Below are positions 8,442 through 17,338 of a stretch of DNA of 64,000 nt, in pieces. Under the pieces are notes generated by a model. It saw only the letters and a program-made list of their open reading frames with translations. It had not been told where the DNA came from and did not search any database. The number at the start of each line of letters is the position of its first letter. Within the stretch, counting starts at the first letter, position 1. The translations under genes and the position numbers were made by a program. Source of the DNA: Thermosinus carboxydivorans Nor1 (GTDB taxonomy: Bacteria > Bacillota > Negativicutes > Sporomusales > Thermosinaceae); NCBI RefSeq assembly GCF_000169155.1, contig NZ_AAWL01000003.1, positions 124,001 through 188,000 on the forward strand, given 5' to 3'.

Positions 8442-8548
8442 AGACGCAGGCACTGCGTTTGCTATGGAAAGTACCGGCGCTCAATTGAATGATTTCCTGC
8501 GCTCGTGCTACAATATCCCTGATGTAGCTATTGCGAAAGGAGAACAGT

Positions 8549-9891
8549 ATGTCTATTTTTCACGCCTGCGATATTCGCGGTATTGTCGGTAAGACCTGAC
8601 CGATTATATGGCCCGCCGCATTGCCCTGGCGGTGGGAGTGAAACTAACCGGCCAAACGGTGGTGGTTGGCGGCGATATCCGCCTGTCGACACCGGCGCTG
8701 CAGCGCATTGTACTGGATGCCCTGGCCGAATCGGGGTGCCATGTTCTTGATATTGGCACCGTTGCCACGCCGGTTTTTTATTATGCGCTAAAAACTACCG
8801 GCGCTGCCGGCGGGGTGATGATTACCGCTTCCCATAATCCGGCGCCGTATAACGGATTTAAACTGGTATTGGGACCTGAGCCGGTGACCGAGGCGGATAT
8901 CGCGGAAATCGCGGCGATGGTAGCCGTTGATCGGCGTACTACCGGTAATGGTACGATTATCGCCCGGCCGATGGTGGACGATTACGTGCAGTTTACCGCC
9001 AGTATGGCTAAACCGGGCCGGTTGCGCGTCGTTGTCGACGCTGGCAACGGCGCCACGGCGCCCATTGCCCCCCGCCTGTTTCGCGCTCTTGGTTATGACG
9101 TCATTGAAATGTATTGCCAACCCGACGGCGCCTTTCCGCATCGGCCGCCCAATCCGGCCCTGGCGGAAAACCTGGCAGCTTTAGGGAGGCGGGTAAGAGA
9201 GACGGGCGCCGCCTTGGGCATTGCCTTTGACGGCGACGGTGACCGGGTAGGTTTTGTCGATGAAACTGGGCAGGCAATCGACAATGACGACATTCTCGTT
9301 TTGCTGGCCCGCCATTATCTCCGCCGGGAAAAAGGCGCTGTCATCTATGATGCCAAATGCTCAATGGTCGTTCCCGAGGAAATTGCCAAAGCCGGCGGCC
9401 GGGCCGTGATGGCGCGGGCGGGCCACACATTTAGCAAAGCCGCTTTCCTACGGGAAAAAGCGCTGTTTGCTGGCGAGATCAGCGGCCACTTCTTCTTCCG
9501 GGAACTTGGCTATGACGACGGCATGTATGCCGGGTTAAAAGTATGTGAAATAGTAGCCGAGTCTGGTCCGCTGGGGGCGCTCGTCGACACAATTCCTAAC
9601 TACATATTGACGCCTGACATCCGCGTACCTTATCCCGGCCCGGACAAAGACGCAATCCTGGCCGGTGTTGCCGCGCGTCTTGCCGCATACCAGCCTAACC
9701 TCATTGACGGTGTGCGCATCGAATTTCCCGACGGCTGGGGCATGATTCGCGCCTCGGTTACCGAACCGCTCTTTACCCTGCGGTTTGAGGCCAAAACAGC
9801 CAAGCGGCTACGGGAGATTACCGCCATTTTGCTTGATGCGCTTCCCGACCAGCTGCGCGCGGCGATTAGGGACAAAATGGCAGAAAAATAG
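8549..9891 (+). CDS. Phosphomannomutase/phosphoglucomutase, frameshifted near codon 15
   Basis: About 447 aa when corrected. ATG 8549 behind AAAGGAGA encodes MSIFHACDIRGIVGK, then the frame hits TGA at 8597. Adding one base after 8593 gives KDLTDYMARRIALAVG and joins the long frame that runs to 9891. Alpha-D-phosphohexomutase motifs are all present: catalytic serine loop TASHNP near residue 90, metal loop DGDGDRVGF, sugar loop GEISGH and a C-terminal phosphate-binding region. It would interconvert mannose or glucose 6- and 1-phosphates for surface polysaccharides. The long frame alone (from 8608) lacks the CDIRG start. Confidence 0.85.
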
Positions 9892-9953
9892 AAAGGGATT
9901 TACAGGCTCCAGGGCGAAATATTACCTGTTAAATTTACCAAAGGAGCCTGTTC

Positions 9954-10736
9954 ATGCAAGTCCACGTTCTGGCCAGCGGGAGCACTGGCAACGCTTTGTT
10001 CTTTGATTTCGATACTACCAAAATTCTGGTCGATGCCGGCATCAGCGCCCGGCGCATCCAGCAGGCGCTATGCGGGATCGGTACATCGCTTGAGGAAGTG
10101 GATGCCATCCTGGTGACCCACGAGCACCGCGACCATGTGAGCGGCCTGCCGACGCTGACGCGGCGCTATGGTCTGCCGGTATATACCCGCCCGGGGACAT
10201 GGGAAAATATGTTTTGCCGGGAACTGATTCCAAGCGCGTGCTGCTACGAGCTTGGGGACAGTCTCGAGATTGGCAACGTCAAAATTGAGGCTTTCAGCAT
10301 TTCGCACGATGCCGCCGACCCGGTAGGGTTCAATTTCTATTATCGCAACCGCAAGTATAGTGTCGCTACCGACCTAGGTTTTGTCACTGACAGTGTAAAA
10401 AAAGCTATTGCCTGCTCAGATGTGCTCGTCCTGGAGTCCAACCACGACGTGGATATGCTGAAAAAGGGCTCTTATCCCTGGTCGCTCAAGCGGCGGATCA
10501 TGAGTAGCCGCGGACACCTTTCCAATACCGACGCAGGCTGGGCGCTGGCCCGTCTGCCCAGGAAAAGCAAGACAGAAGTTTTTCTGGCACACCTAAGCCA
10601 GGAAAACAACCGACCCGACCTGGCCAAGACGACGGTCAGTACCATTTTGGCCGACCAGGGCTGCTGCCTTGACAGTGAAATTACCCTGCGGCTGACCTAT
10701 CCTGACCGCACGGCTAGTCTGGTCGAAGACCTATAA
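9954..10736 (+). CDS. walJ: WalJ/YycJ-type metallo-beta-lactamase-fold hydrolase
   Basis: A 260-aa MBL-fold protein. Metal ligands are in THEHRDHVSG (residues ~56-65), with H of SISHDAADPVGF and D of VATDLGFV as further ligands. YycJ/WalJ proteins sit beside htrA and rlmH in many Firmicutes and act as 5'-3' double-strand exonuclease-like factors tied to DNA repair and cell-wall regulation. The order walJ-htrA-rlmH is intact here, though walRKHI are not in the window. The ATG follows AAAGGAGC. Confidence 0.88.
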   Translation: MQVHVLASGSTGNALFFDFDTTKILVDAGISARRIQQALCGIGTSLEEVDAILVTHEHRDHVSGLPTLTRRYGLPVYTRPGTWENMFCRELIPSACCYELGDSLEIGNVKIEAFSISHDAADPVGFNFYYRNRKYSVATDLGFVTDSVKKAIACSDVLVLESNHDVDMLKKGSYPWSLKRRIMSSRGHLSNTDAGWALARLPRKSKTEVFLAHLSQENNRPDLAKTTVSTILADQGCCLDSEITLRLTYPDRTASLVEDL

Positions 10737-10750
10737 AAGGAGGAATGGTT

Positions 10751-11857
10751 ATGACGAAACGATTAATGCCATTTCTTATCGTAGCGCTGATTGGTATTCT
10801 GATTGGTGGCGGCCTGGTATTAAGCTACGGCGGCAAGTTTTTAGCCAAACCCGCACCCCAGGCGCCTCTGCCCAGTTTGCAGCCGCCTGCTGCCCAAGCA
10901 CAGCTTTCCGACGCTCGCAACACGCCTATCGTCCGCGCCGCCCAGGCCGTTGGTCCGGCGGTTGTCGGCATTACCAACAAAGCTTATGCTCGCGACTTTT
11001 TCAACCGTAAAGTTCTTATCGAGCAGGGAACCGGTTCGGGGGTTATTTTTGATAGCAATGGCTATATCGCCACTAACTATCATGTAGTGCAGAATGCCCA
11101 GGAAATCGTTGTTTCCCTGGCTGACGGCCGCACCTTCAACGGACGTGTATTGGGCGTTGACCCGGCTACTGACCTGGCGGTAGTCAAGGTGGACGCGACC
11201 GGCTTGCCGGCTGCCGTTCTCGGTGACTCTGATTCTCTCATGGTGGGCGAGCCGGCCATTGCTATCGGCAATCCACTGGGGCTGGAATTCAAAGGCAGCG
11301 TGACGGCTGGCGTTATCAGCGCCCTTAACCGTTCTATTGAAATCGGTGAACGCAAATTTAAGCTTATCCAGACCGATGCGGCCATCAACCCCGGCAACTC
11401 CGGCGGGGCGCTGGTCAATGCCGACGGCATGGTCATCGGCATCAACAGCGCTAAGATTTCCGTCCCTGGTGTGGAGGGCATCGGTTTTGCCATTCCCATC
11501 AACACCGCCCGCCCCATTCTCCAGTCGATCATTGACAAGGGCCGCGTTATTCGCGCTTATCTTGGCGTAGGGGTACTGGACAAAAACTCGGCGGCCCGTT
11601 ATGGCTATGAACTTACCATCGACCAAGGCGTCTATGTAGCCCGGGTTGAACGCTCCGGCCCGGCAGGCAAGGCCGGTATCCGCGAGGGTGATGTTATTCT
11701 GAAAGTTGCCGGCGCCGAAGTTAACAGCGTGGCAGACCTCCGGGCCGTACTGGATAACCAGGCCGTCGGCTCCCGCGTCGATGTGGTTATCCTTCGCGGC
11801 GACCAGACCCGCACCATTAGCGTGCTGCTTGAGGAAATGCCGGCTGATAGTCAATAA
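10751..11857 (+). CDS. htrA: HtrA/DegP-like trypsin-PDZ serine protease
   Basis: A 368-aa envelope quality-control protease. An N-terminal helix (residues ~5-25) anchors it. The catalytic triad is visible: His in YIATNYHVV, Asp in TDLAVVKV, Ser in NPGNSGGAL. One PDZ domain follows (about 270-360; GPAGKAGIREGDVILKV, in parts AGIREGDVIL). I chose ATG 10751 because AAAGGAGGA lies at correct spacing; ATG 10745 is too close to it. The gene lies 14 bp after walJ and 2 bp before rlmH. Confidence 0.93.
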   Translation: MTKRLMPFLIVALIGILIGGGLVLSYGGKFLAKPAPQAPLPSLQPPAAQAQLSDARNTPIVRAAQAVGPAVVGITNKAYARDFFNRKVLIEQGTGSGVIFDSNGYIATNYHVVQNAQEIVVSLADGRTFNGRVLGVDPATDLAVVKVDATGLPAAVLGDSDSLMVGEPAIAIGNPLGLEFKGSVTAGVISALNRSIEIGERKFKLIQTDAAINPGNSGGALVNADGMVIGINSAKISVPGVEGIGFAIPINTARPILQSIIDKGRVIRAYLGVGVLDKNSAARYGYELTIDQGVYVARVERSGPAGKAGIREGDVILKVAGAEVNSVADLRAVLDNQAVGSRVDVVILRGDQTRTISVLLEEMPADSQ

Positions 11858-11859
11858 CT

Positions 11860-12339
11860 ATGAAAATTACGATTGTTGCCGTAGGCAAGATTAAAGAAAA
11901 ATACCTCACCGCCGGCATCGCCGAGTATACCAAACGGCTCGGCCCTTACTGCCGCCTGGAAATCGTCGAGGTGGACGAAGAACGTATGCCGGCCGACCCT
12001 TCGCCTGCGGAAAAGGAGAAGGTGTTGGCCCGTGAGGGCGAACGGCTGCTTAAGCACGTTCGCGACGGCAGCTATTTAATCGTCCTCGACGTCCGGGGCA
12101 AGGCCCTTTCCTCGGAAGAATTGGCGGAAAAAATCGACGCTCTGGCCCTAGCGGGCCAGAGCGATGTTACATTTGTCATCGGTGGCGCCTTTGGTCTCGC
12201 GCCGGCCGTTGTGGCGGCGGCCAATGAGCGGCTGAGCTTTTCCCGGATGACGTTTACCCATCAGATGATCCGGCTGATACTCGTCGAGCAGCTTTATCGG
12301 GCGTTTAAGATTAGCAGGGGAGAACCGTATCATTGGTAA
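11860..12339 (+). CDS. rlmH: 23S rRNA (pseudouridine-1915-N3) methyltransferase
   Basis: A 159-aa SPOUT methyltransferase that methylates pseudouridine 1915 of 23S rRNA. Seen: KITIVAVGKIKEKYL at the start, the SAM-binding knot motif VIGGAFGLAP, and the conserved C-terminus RGEPYHW. It starts 2 bp after htrA stops. Its last seven codons form the left copy of the 21-bp repeat flanking the downstream island, and integration has kept the reading frame and C-terminus intact. Its own terminator now lies 5 kb away at 17378. Confidence 0.96.
   Translation: MKITIVAVGKIKEKYLTAGIAEYTKRLGPYCRLEIVEVDEERMPADPSPAEKEKVLAREGERLLKHVRDGSYLIVLDVRGKALSSEELAEKIDALALAGQSDVTFVIGGAFGLAPAVVAAANERLSFSRMTFTHQMIRLILVEQLYRAFKISRGEPYHW
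12319..12339 (+). repeat. attL-like copy of the rlmH 3' end
   Basis: A 21-bp sequence (begins GGAGAACC, ends TTGGTAA) that codes for the last residues and stop of RlmH. The identical 21 bp occurs at 17345-17365. The bases on either side of the two copies differ, which defines the repeat limits. This is the position of the SCC attachment site in staphylococcal rlmH. Confidence 0.85.
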
Positions 12340-12398
12340 GGTGGATAGGCATCTCGGATGAGGATATGAGTATGGCCGCAGGAAGGATAAGAAAACCG

Positions 12399-12428
12399 TT
12401 GACTTAGTATAGATTCCGTTTCTATATA
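12399..12428 (+). promoter_or_regulatory. Possible promoter of the HD-domain gene
   Basis: TTGACT at 12399-12404 and TATATA at 12423-12428, 18-bp spacer, inside the AT-rich stretch just inside the island. The extreme AT content makes chance matches likely. Confidence 0.45.
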
Positions 12429-12487
12429 TGTTATTTATTATAAATTTTTAATTTTATAATATAGCTTTTAATTGTAGGGAGGTAACC

Positions 12488-12970
12488 ATGAACAAAATTT
12501 TATTAGTTCAATCCAAACTGCTTAATAAAATTAATCAATATAAACATATTGCCGAACGTGACTACCCGATCGAATGGGAAAAAATACATATGGCTAGCTG
12601 TGCCAAAATTGGCCTGCTTTTAGCGGCCAAGCGCAACATTGAGCCGGAAATGGCGGCGATAGCTTGCTCGCTGCATGACTACGGTCGGATCGTGACCGGC
12701 AAGCAAGCCTATCATGCGGTAAATGGCTATGAGCCAGTAAAAGAGTTTCTCGCGGAAATTGGGCTGTTTACCAATGACGAGATAGAAAAACTTGCGCAAG
12801 CAGTTAAAAACCACAGCAATAAGCATGTTGTTGGCACGCCGCTGGAGGAGATTGTCAAGGATGCGGATGTGCTTGATTGCTACCAATATGGCGACGAACT
12901 TGAGCGACCCGAACAGCGTGAACGTTTAAAAAAGGTTATAGCTGAGCTAGGGTATAGCGAACTGTCTTAG
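12488..12970 (+). CDS. HD-domain metal-dependent phosphohydrolase-like protein
   Basis: A 160-aa protein with an HD-domain layout: first His in KIHMASCAK (~residue 35), HD pair in SLHDYGR (~63), a later His in KNHSNKH and the Asp of VKDADVLDCYQYGD. Such small HD proteins act on nucleotides or phosphate esters; the substrate is unknown. The ATG follows AGGGAGGTAACC. It is the first gene inside the rlmH island and is more AT-rich than the genes to the left. Confidence 0.78.
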   Translation: MNKILLVQSKLLNKINQYKHIAERDYPIEWEKIHMASCAKIGLLLAAKRNIEPEMAAIACSLHDYGRIVTGKQAYHAVNGYEPVKEFLAEIGLFTNDEIEKLAQAVKNHSNKHVVGTPLEEIVKDADVLDCYQYGDELERPEQRERLKKVIAELGYSELS

Positions 12971-13200
12971 TGCCGGCTAAACTTACATAATGGTGACCAG
13001 CTGTGCGGATCTGGTATGAAAGCATTTGAACTTTTCGGTCAGTCAATAATGCTGGGCAAAACGGATGCTGCTGTGGCGTAGGATTTGAAAGCATGCCCCA
13101 AGCGCCTAATTATCTGGCGTTTGCGAATTTTAGACTCAAAAGAAGTTGTTAACGACTTCAGTATTTTCTAGTGAAGGTATGTAGAGGAGATTTGTGAATT

Positions 13201-13591
13201 ATGTCTGAGAAAAAATTAGTTTTTATGGCTTTGCAGGAGAATGTAGGGGTTTGTAAATTGGATGCCAGGGGGACGATTCCAATATGGGCATACCAAGGGG
13301 AGTTTTTTTTCAATCACTAAAACGGTGGATGAACTTTCCATTGTATGTCCAGAGGGTGTTGTACCCGAAAATGTATTATGTGAAAAAGGATGGAAGATAC
13401 TCAAAATTCAGGGGACACTAGATTTTGGACTGGTGGGTATATTAGCGATGGTCAGCACGGCACTTGCAAGAGCGGGCATAAGTATATTTGCAATTTCGAC
13501 TTATAATACTGACTATATCTTAGTTAAGGATAGGGATTTTAATAGCGCGGTAGATATACTTAGAAATGAAGGGCATGAAGTCTTATATTAA
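13201..13591 (+). CDS. ACT-domain protein (COG3603-like), frameshifted in a T run
   Basis: About 129 aa when corrected. ATG 13201 encodes MSEKKLVFMALQENVGVCKL and continues to PIWAYQGEFF; the frame breaks in a run of eight Ts (13303-13310). Removing one T joins SITKTVDELSIVCPE and the C-terminal ACT motif LVGILAMVSTALARAGISI (in parts GILAMVSTAL, ARAGISIF). Two ACT-like halves are typical of this small-ligand-binding family, which often binds amino acids. An amino-acid racemase gene follows 360 bp downstream. A homopolymer sequencing error is the simplest explanation for the break. Confidence 0.7.
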
Positions 13592-13953
13592 GGCTCGCAC
13601 AATGAGGGCAGTTTACTCAAAAGGTGGATATGTGAATAATTATAAGATATTATTCAATACTGATTCAGGCGATTTTCATTTAAAACATAAAATATCTGGA
13701 ATAAAACTTGGTAAGGGCGAAAAATGATGAACAAAATCCCTTTGGGGCAGGAAAACCAGCTTCAAAGGGGTCTTCTTTTGTAACAGAAATTATTAGGGCT
13801 TTAGGTCACTTTAAGTCAAGGGGGCAGGAAAAGAATGGTTAGCGTTGTATTATACAAAGTGGTAATTATTGGAATGGGAGATGGCTAATGGATTAGGTTA
13901 GTATAATCAAACAATATTTGAAACGATGCTAATATTTACTGGAGGTGTTTATA
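13592..13953 (+). other. Intergenic stretch with a hairpin; no convincing gene
   Basis: AT-rich. A 32-codon GTG frame at about 13633 has no recognisable family. A hairpin, ATCCCTTTG with CAAAGGGG around 13736-13773 and followed by TCTTCTTTT, may be a terminator. Nothing else seen. Confidence 0.4.
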
Positions 13954-14646
13954 ATGAAAAAACTCGGGCTGGTAGGCGGGATTGGCCCGGCATCGACGCT
14001 GGATTACTACAAAGGCATCACCGAGGGTTATCGGATGAGGACAGCTAGCGACAATTATCCGCAAATGATTATTGACAGCTTAAATCTTGCCGAAATGTAC
14101 GCTTATGTGTCCAACAAGCAATGGGATATGTTTATTAACCGGTTGGTCGGCTCAATAAAAAATTTAGCGGCCGGTGGGGCTGAGTTTGCGGCCATGGCGG
14201 CCAATACTGCTCATATCGTATTTGATGAAGTCAATAGCCAATCCCCTTTGCCCCTTATAAGCATCGTCGACGAAACGTGCAAATACGCACAATCAAAGAA
14301 TTGCAAAAGCGTTGTAATATTCGGCACGGCTTTCACGATGAGCAGCGGGCTATATTCAAATGCGTTTGCGAAATACGGGATTGATGCATTTGTCCCCACG
14401 GCAGATGAGCAAAAAGCGATCCATAATATTATTTTTCCGAATTTGCAAGCGGGCATCGTTTTACCAGAAGATAAAAGGACAATACTACAGATCGCGAAGC
14501 GAATGATAGCTGAGAAAAATGCAGATGCATTGGTTCTTGGCTGCACCGAACTGCCGCTTATAATACAGGAAAATGATTTGGACGTTTTGCTTTTGGACAC
14601 AACGCAGATCCATATTGATGCGATATTAAACTATATGCTTGCATAA
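13954..14646 (+). CDS. Aspartate/glutamate racemase family protein
   Basis: A 230-aa cofactor-independent racemase. The N-terminal signature is LGLVGGIGPASTLDYYKGI. Both catalytic thiol regions should be present: the first is AMAANTAHIVFD, where the usual Cys/Thr position reads ANTAH, and the second is ALVLGCTELPL with a clear cysteine. A Thr at the first site is typical of the YgeA-like broad-specificity branch. The ATG follows GGAGGTG. It probably supplies or consumes a D-amino acid; it is cargo of the rlmH island. Confidence 0.88.
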   Translation: MKKLGLVGGIGPASTLDYYKGITEGYRMRTASDNYPQMIIDSLNLAEMYAYVSNKQWDMFINRLVGSIKNLAAGGAEFAAMAANTAHIVFDEVNSQSPLPLISIVDETCKYAQSKNCKSVVIFGTAFTMSSGLYSNAFAKYGIDAFVPTADEQKAIHNIIFPNLQAGIVLPEDKRTILQIAKRMIAEKNADALVLGCTELPLIIQENDLDVLLLDTTQIHIDAILNYMLA

Positions 14647-14649
14647 AGG

Positions 14650-14883
14650 TAAAACGCTAAAGTTCCGATTTCTGATAGCTTTCAAACTCATGCCGCACAG
14701 GCATGCATCTTCAAGTAAACGTTGGAAAGCTTTAATATGGGTATTCATATTGGGTGTCTTGGTTGGTATGCGCTCATGTTCGATACTTAGAGCCGCACAC
14801 GCTTCTTCAAATGCGTGGTACGTAAATTGCGGTCCATTATCAGTCCGAACAACTGGACGCACATCCGTGTTAAGCCTGTGCAT
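14650..14883 (-). pseudogene. Remnant of an IS3-family transposase (integrase domain)
   Basis: An 80-codon open stretch with VRTDNGPQFTYHAFEEAC and HERIPTKTPNMN, the DD(E) integrase core pattern of IS3-family OrfB proteins. Both ends of the gene and the upstream OrfA are missing. Its 3' end overlaps the end of the racemase gene. It records past insertion in the island. Confidence 0.72.
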
Positions 14884-14948
14884 AGTATAATTGACTTAAT
14901 TGCAGATTTTGGGCCATAACTCTATACCGCTAGCAATACCCCTTCTTT

Positions 14949-14967
14949 CACAATGAATGTCATTGTG
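14949..14967. promoter_or_regulatory. 8-bp inverted repeat, operator-like
   Basis: CACAATGA and TCATTGTG are perfect arms around ATG, about 180 bp before the EamA gene. It could be a regulator site or a small RNA hairpin; no regulator gene in the island is an obvious partner. Confidence 0.4.
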
Positions 14968-15146
14968 GCGGTACTAGCTAAACTTATTGTCGGCAATTTG
15001 TGTGCTTTAATAAATTGTCGAACAAGAAACCTAAAATAAAGGAACAGGTACCAGGAATAGGACTATGTGAAGTCGAAAAGAAAACTGCATATTCCTGCAG
15101 AACAGGGTTTCAGCAGGCAAAATTAAAAATAATTAAAGGTGTAATT

Positions 15147-16019
15147 ATGAATGGGGCAATAGCGCTTCTATGTTTAATTTGGGGGCTTAATTGGGTGGTA
15201 ATGAAGCAGGCCAATCAGGTCTTCCCACCTGTGTTATTTACGACGTATCGTTTTATTTTAGGGTCGGGTGTATTGCTTATTGTGACCTATTTTAAGAAAA
15301 TACCTATTCCGCGGCGTGAGGATTGGAAGTGGGTTATTCTAGGCGGTATTCTGCAAACTGCATTTTTTAACACCGCCGTTCAAGTTGGGATGCAGTTTTT
15401 AAGTGCTGGATTTTCTTCGGTTTTATCTTACAGTATGCCCTTTTGGGTGGCAATAATGGCGCATTTTTTACTAGGCGAAAAATTGACCAGGCGGAAAATG
15501 ACTGGTGTCGCCATGGGCATGGTTGGACTGGTTGCATTATTAAACGTAAGTGGCGGCGGTGCCTGGTGGGCAATTGTTTTGACACTCACAGGTGCCGTTG
15601 CGTGGGCATTTTCGAGTATTCTTGTCAAACTAAAATTGCAGCACTGTGATATTTTGCAATATACAACCTGGCAGATGGTGGTAGGGGCTATTGTGCTGTC
15701 AATTTATTCAGCTTTATTTGGGCATGGTACTATACAGTGGGGTTGGTATGCGGTAGGTTGTCTGGTGTATAACGGCGTACTTGCCTCGGCGTTGGCTTAT
15801 TTCCTCTGGACGTATATTTTATCAAACACGGAGGCCGGGAAGGCGTCTATTTCGATGTTGATTATTCCAATTATTGGCGTACTGGCAGGAGTGATTTTTC
15901 TTAAAGAAACGCTATACTGGAATACCGTGGTGGGGATGGCGTTAATTCTAGGCGGCATTTGGCTTGTCAATGGCCATACGGCATCTCGTGAGATAGAGTC
16001 AATACAACAAGGTGATTAA
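15147..16019 (+). CDS. EamA (DMT) family exporter
   Basis: A 290-aa inner-membrane protein with about ten hydrophobic helices in two EamA repeats. The first helix has LCLIWGLNWVVMK, and the second repeat ends in LIIPIIGVLAGVIFLKE, a family hallmark. Family members export amino acids or metabolites. I chose ATG 15147 (AAAGGTGTAATT before it) because it gives the usual length; the frame is open to 15000. Beside a racemase it may export an amino acid, which is inference. Last intact gene before the internal att-like copy. Confidence 0.88.
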   Translation: MNGAIALLCLIWGLNWVVMKQANQVFPPVLFTTYRFILGSGVLLIVTYFKKIPIPRREDWKWVILGGILQTAFFNTAVQVGMQFLSAGFSSVLSYSMPFWVAIMAHFLLGEKLTRRKMTGVAMGMVGLVALLNVSGGGAWWAIVLTLTGAVAWAFSSILVKLKLQHCDILQYTTWQMVVGAIVLSIYSALFGHGTIQWGWYAVGCLVYNGVLASALAYFLWTYILSNTEAGKASISMLIIPIIGVLAGVIFLKETLYWNTVVGMALILGGIWLVNGHTASREIESIQQGD

Positions 16020-16068
16020 CCAAGATTAATTATTACATGTAGAGAAGGGGATATCGTATGCCAAAGTT

Positions 16069-16107
16069 ACCGTATCATTGGTAACGGCGAAAAATGGCCT
16101 CAACCCT
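16069..16107 (+). repeat. Internal att-like copy (39 bp)
   Basis: 39 bp identical to 17350-17388: the last part of the rlmH end (CCGTATCATTGGTAA) plus 24 bp of what follows it at the right junction, up to the first arm of the rlmH terminator. On its left side GTTACC and GGTAAC make a 6-bp inverted repeat across the core. The copy then runs into an IS256 remnant. It divides the island into a 3.7-kb and a 1.3-kb part. Confidence 0.85.
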
Positions 16108-16111
16108 GGTG

Positions 16112-16507
16112 GCATGATTTGATCGTATCTGATCATCACAGCGGGCTAGTCCGTGCTATTCGCCAGCACTTTCAAGGTGTAACCTGGCACCAGCGCCGAA
16201 AGCAATGGCTATATTAGAAAAAGGGTTTGATGATGCAATCGCTGTTTTGGCACTGCCGGGAAAATACCGCAAACGGTTGCGTACAGAGAGCGGTATTGAG
16301 CGTCTCAATAAAGAAATCCGGCGTCGTGAACGGGTTATTCGTATTTTTCCAAACAGAGCTTCCGCTCTGCGTCTGATTGGCGCTTTGCTGATGGAATTGA
16401 CGACAAATGGGCAAGCGGTAAAAAAATACTTAGATATGGCCGAATATTGGGATTGGCGTGAACGCCAGGCTCATGCAGCAGACAATAAAATTGTTAAAAT
16501 CTGTTAA
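16112..16507 (+). pseudogene. Remnant of an IS256-family (Mutator) transposase
   Basis: Two parts in different frames. First HDLIVSDHHSGLVRAIRQHF, the central DDE-region motif of IS256 transposases; then from 16205 the C-terminal part GKYRKRLRTESGIERLNKEI and RRRERVIRIFPNRASALRL. The segment between them and the N-terminal half are missing. It directly abuts the internal att-like copy. Confidence 0.85.
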
Positions 16508-16694
16508 ATGCTCTGTTTCTAACTGAGGATGAATTTTACACATAGATTAGGACTTGATCACTTAAAATTATGTTAACTCGACCGAGGATGTATGTCTTCT
16601 AAAAAAATCTTACAATGTCTTGACACTATCTGGTACGTGGTCAGCTGGGTTCGGCAAGGAATTTTTGTGATATAATAATTTTGAGGTGGTATGA
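16508..16694 (+). other. Short gap before the toxin-antitoxin pair
   Basis: AT-rich. TTGACA near 16619 and TATAAT near 16671 are too far apart to be a single standard promoter, though TGATATAATAATTT close to the antitoxin start gives a good -10. Otherwise nothing seen. Confidence 0.35.
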
Positions 16695-16892
16695 ATGAGT
16701 ACAGCCAAAAGCATTTTAATAAAATTGATTGACCAAATTCCAGAAAGTCAAATACCAGAAGTTATTGATTTCATTATGTTTTTAAAAAATAAATCGGATA
16801 AACAGGTATTTAAAGATTTAGTATGTGCAAGTGAAAGTAGCATAGGTTTCTGGGACAATGATATTGATGATGAGGTATGGAATAATGTATAA
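16695..16892 (+). CDS. Antitoxin of a MazF-type pair
   Basis: A 65-aa acidic protein: helical N-terminus SILIKLIDQIPESQIPEVIDF resembling DUF2281-type antitoxins, and a disordered acidic C-terminus (FWDNDIDDEVWNNV) of the kind that wraps a toxin. The ATG follows GAGGTGGTATGA. The toxin ATG lies inside its last codons (overlap 8 bp), the usual coupled arrangement. Part of the right segment of the rlmH island. Confidence 0.82.
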   Translation: MSTAKSILIKLIDQIPESQIPEVIDFIMFLKNKSDKQVFKDLVCASESSIGFWDNDIDDEVWNNV

Positions 16893-17217
16893 ACAGGGCG
16901 ATATCTTGTTAATTCCAATACCTTTCAGTGATTTGACTTCCAATAAAAAACGCCCTGTTCTCGTTTTATCTAATGATGATTATAATAGTAAAACAGAAGA
17001 TATAGTGGTTGCTGCTATTACTTCGAACCTGACAACAAAGGATTATATTGTAATGCTGTCCAGTAGTGACCTTGACGAGGGAACCTTAAAGGTGGATTCT
17101 TGCATAAGAGTGGATAAGATTTATACTTTATCCCAAAATATTGTAATTAGCAAGTTTGGCACCGTGAAAAAATATATTATAGATGCTGTAAAGAAAAGGC
17201 TCTACGAGTTAATATAA
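16885..17217 (+). CDS. MazF/PemK-family endoribonuclease toxin
   Basis: A 110-aa protein starting YKQGDILLIPIPFSDLTSNK, with KRPVLVLSND, then VAAITSN and SCIRVDKIYTLSQ, all standard MazF/PemK positions (Arg of the RP pair, Thr/Ser of the AAITSN loop). MazF toxins cut mRNA at short sequences. With the upstream antitoxin it could stabilise the island, as addiction modules often do on mobile elements. Confidence 0.9.
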   Translation: MYKQGDILLIPIPFSDLTSNKKRPVLVLSNDDYNSKTEDIVVAAITSNLTTKDYIVMLSSSDLDEGTLKVDSCIRVDKIYTLSQNIVISKFGTVKKYIIDAVKKRLYELI

Positions 17218-17249
17218 AATGACCTTGAATAATTTGACAGGATCGCAGT

Positions 17250-17284
17250 ATTATAGCTTCTTGAAAAAGAAGCTTATAATTTTT
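17250..17284 (+). terminator. Intrinsic terminator of the toxin-antitoxin operon
   Basis: TTATAGCTTCTT pairs with AAGAAGCTTATAA around a GAAA-type loop and ends in TTTTT. Confidence 0.85.
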
Positions 17285-17338
17285 GGTGGGAGAAGTTTAA
17301 ATTGAGATTGTGTACTCAAAATTGTTTTTGATAATGGG

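Noticed and set aside
10841-11854. Long minus-strand frame opposite htrA (337 codons)
   Set aside because: Composition follows the coding strand of htrA; no family pattern, no ribosome site. Shadow.
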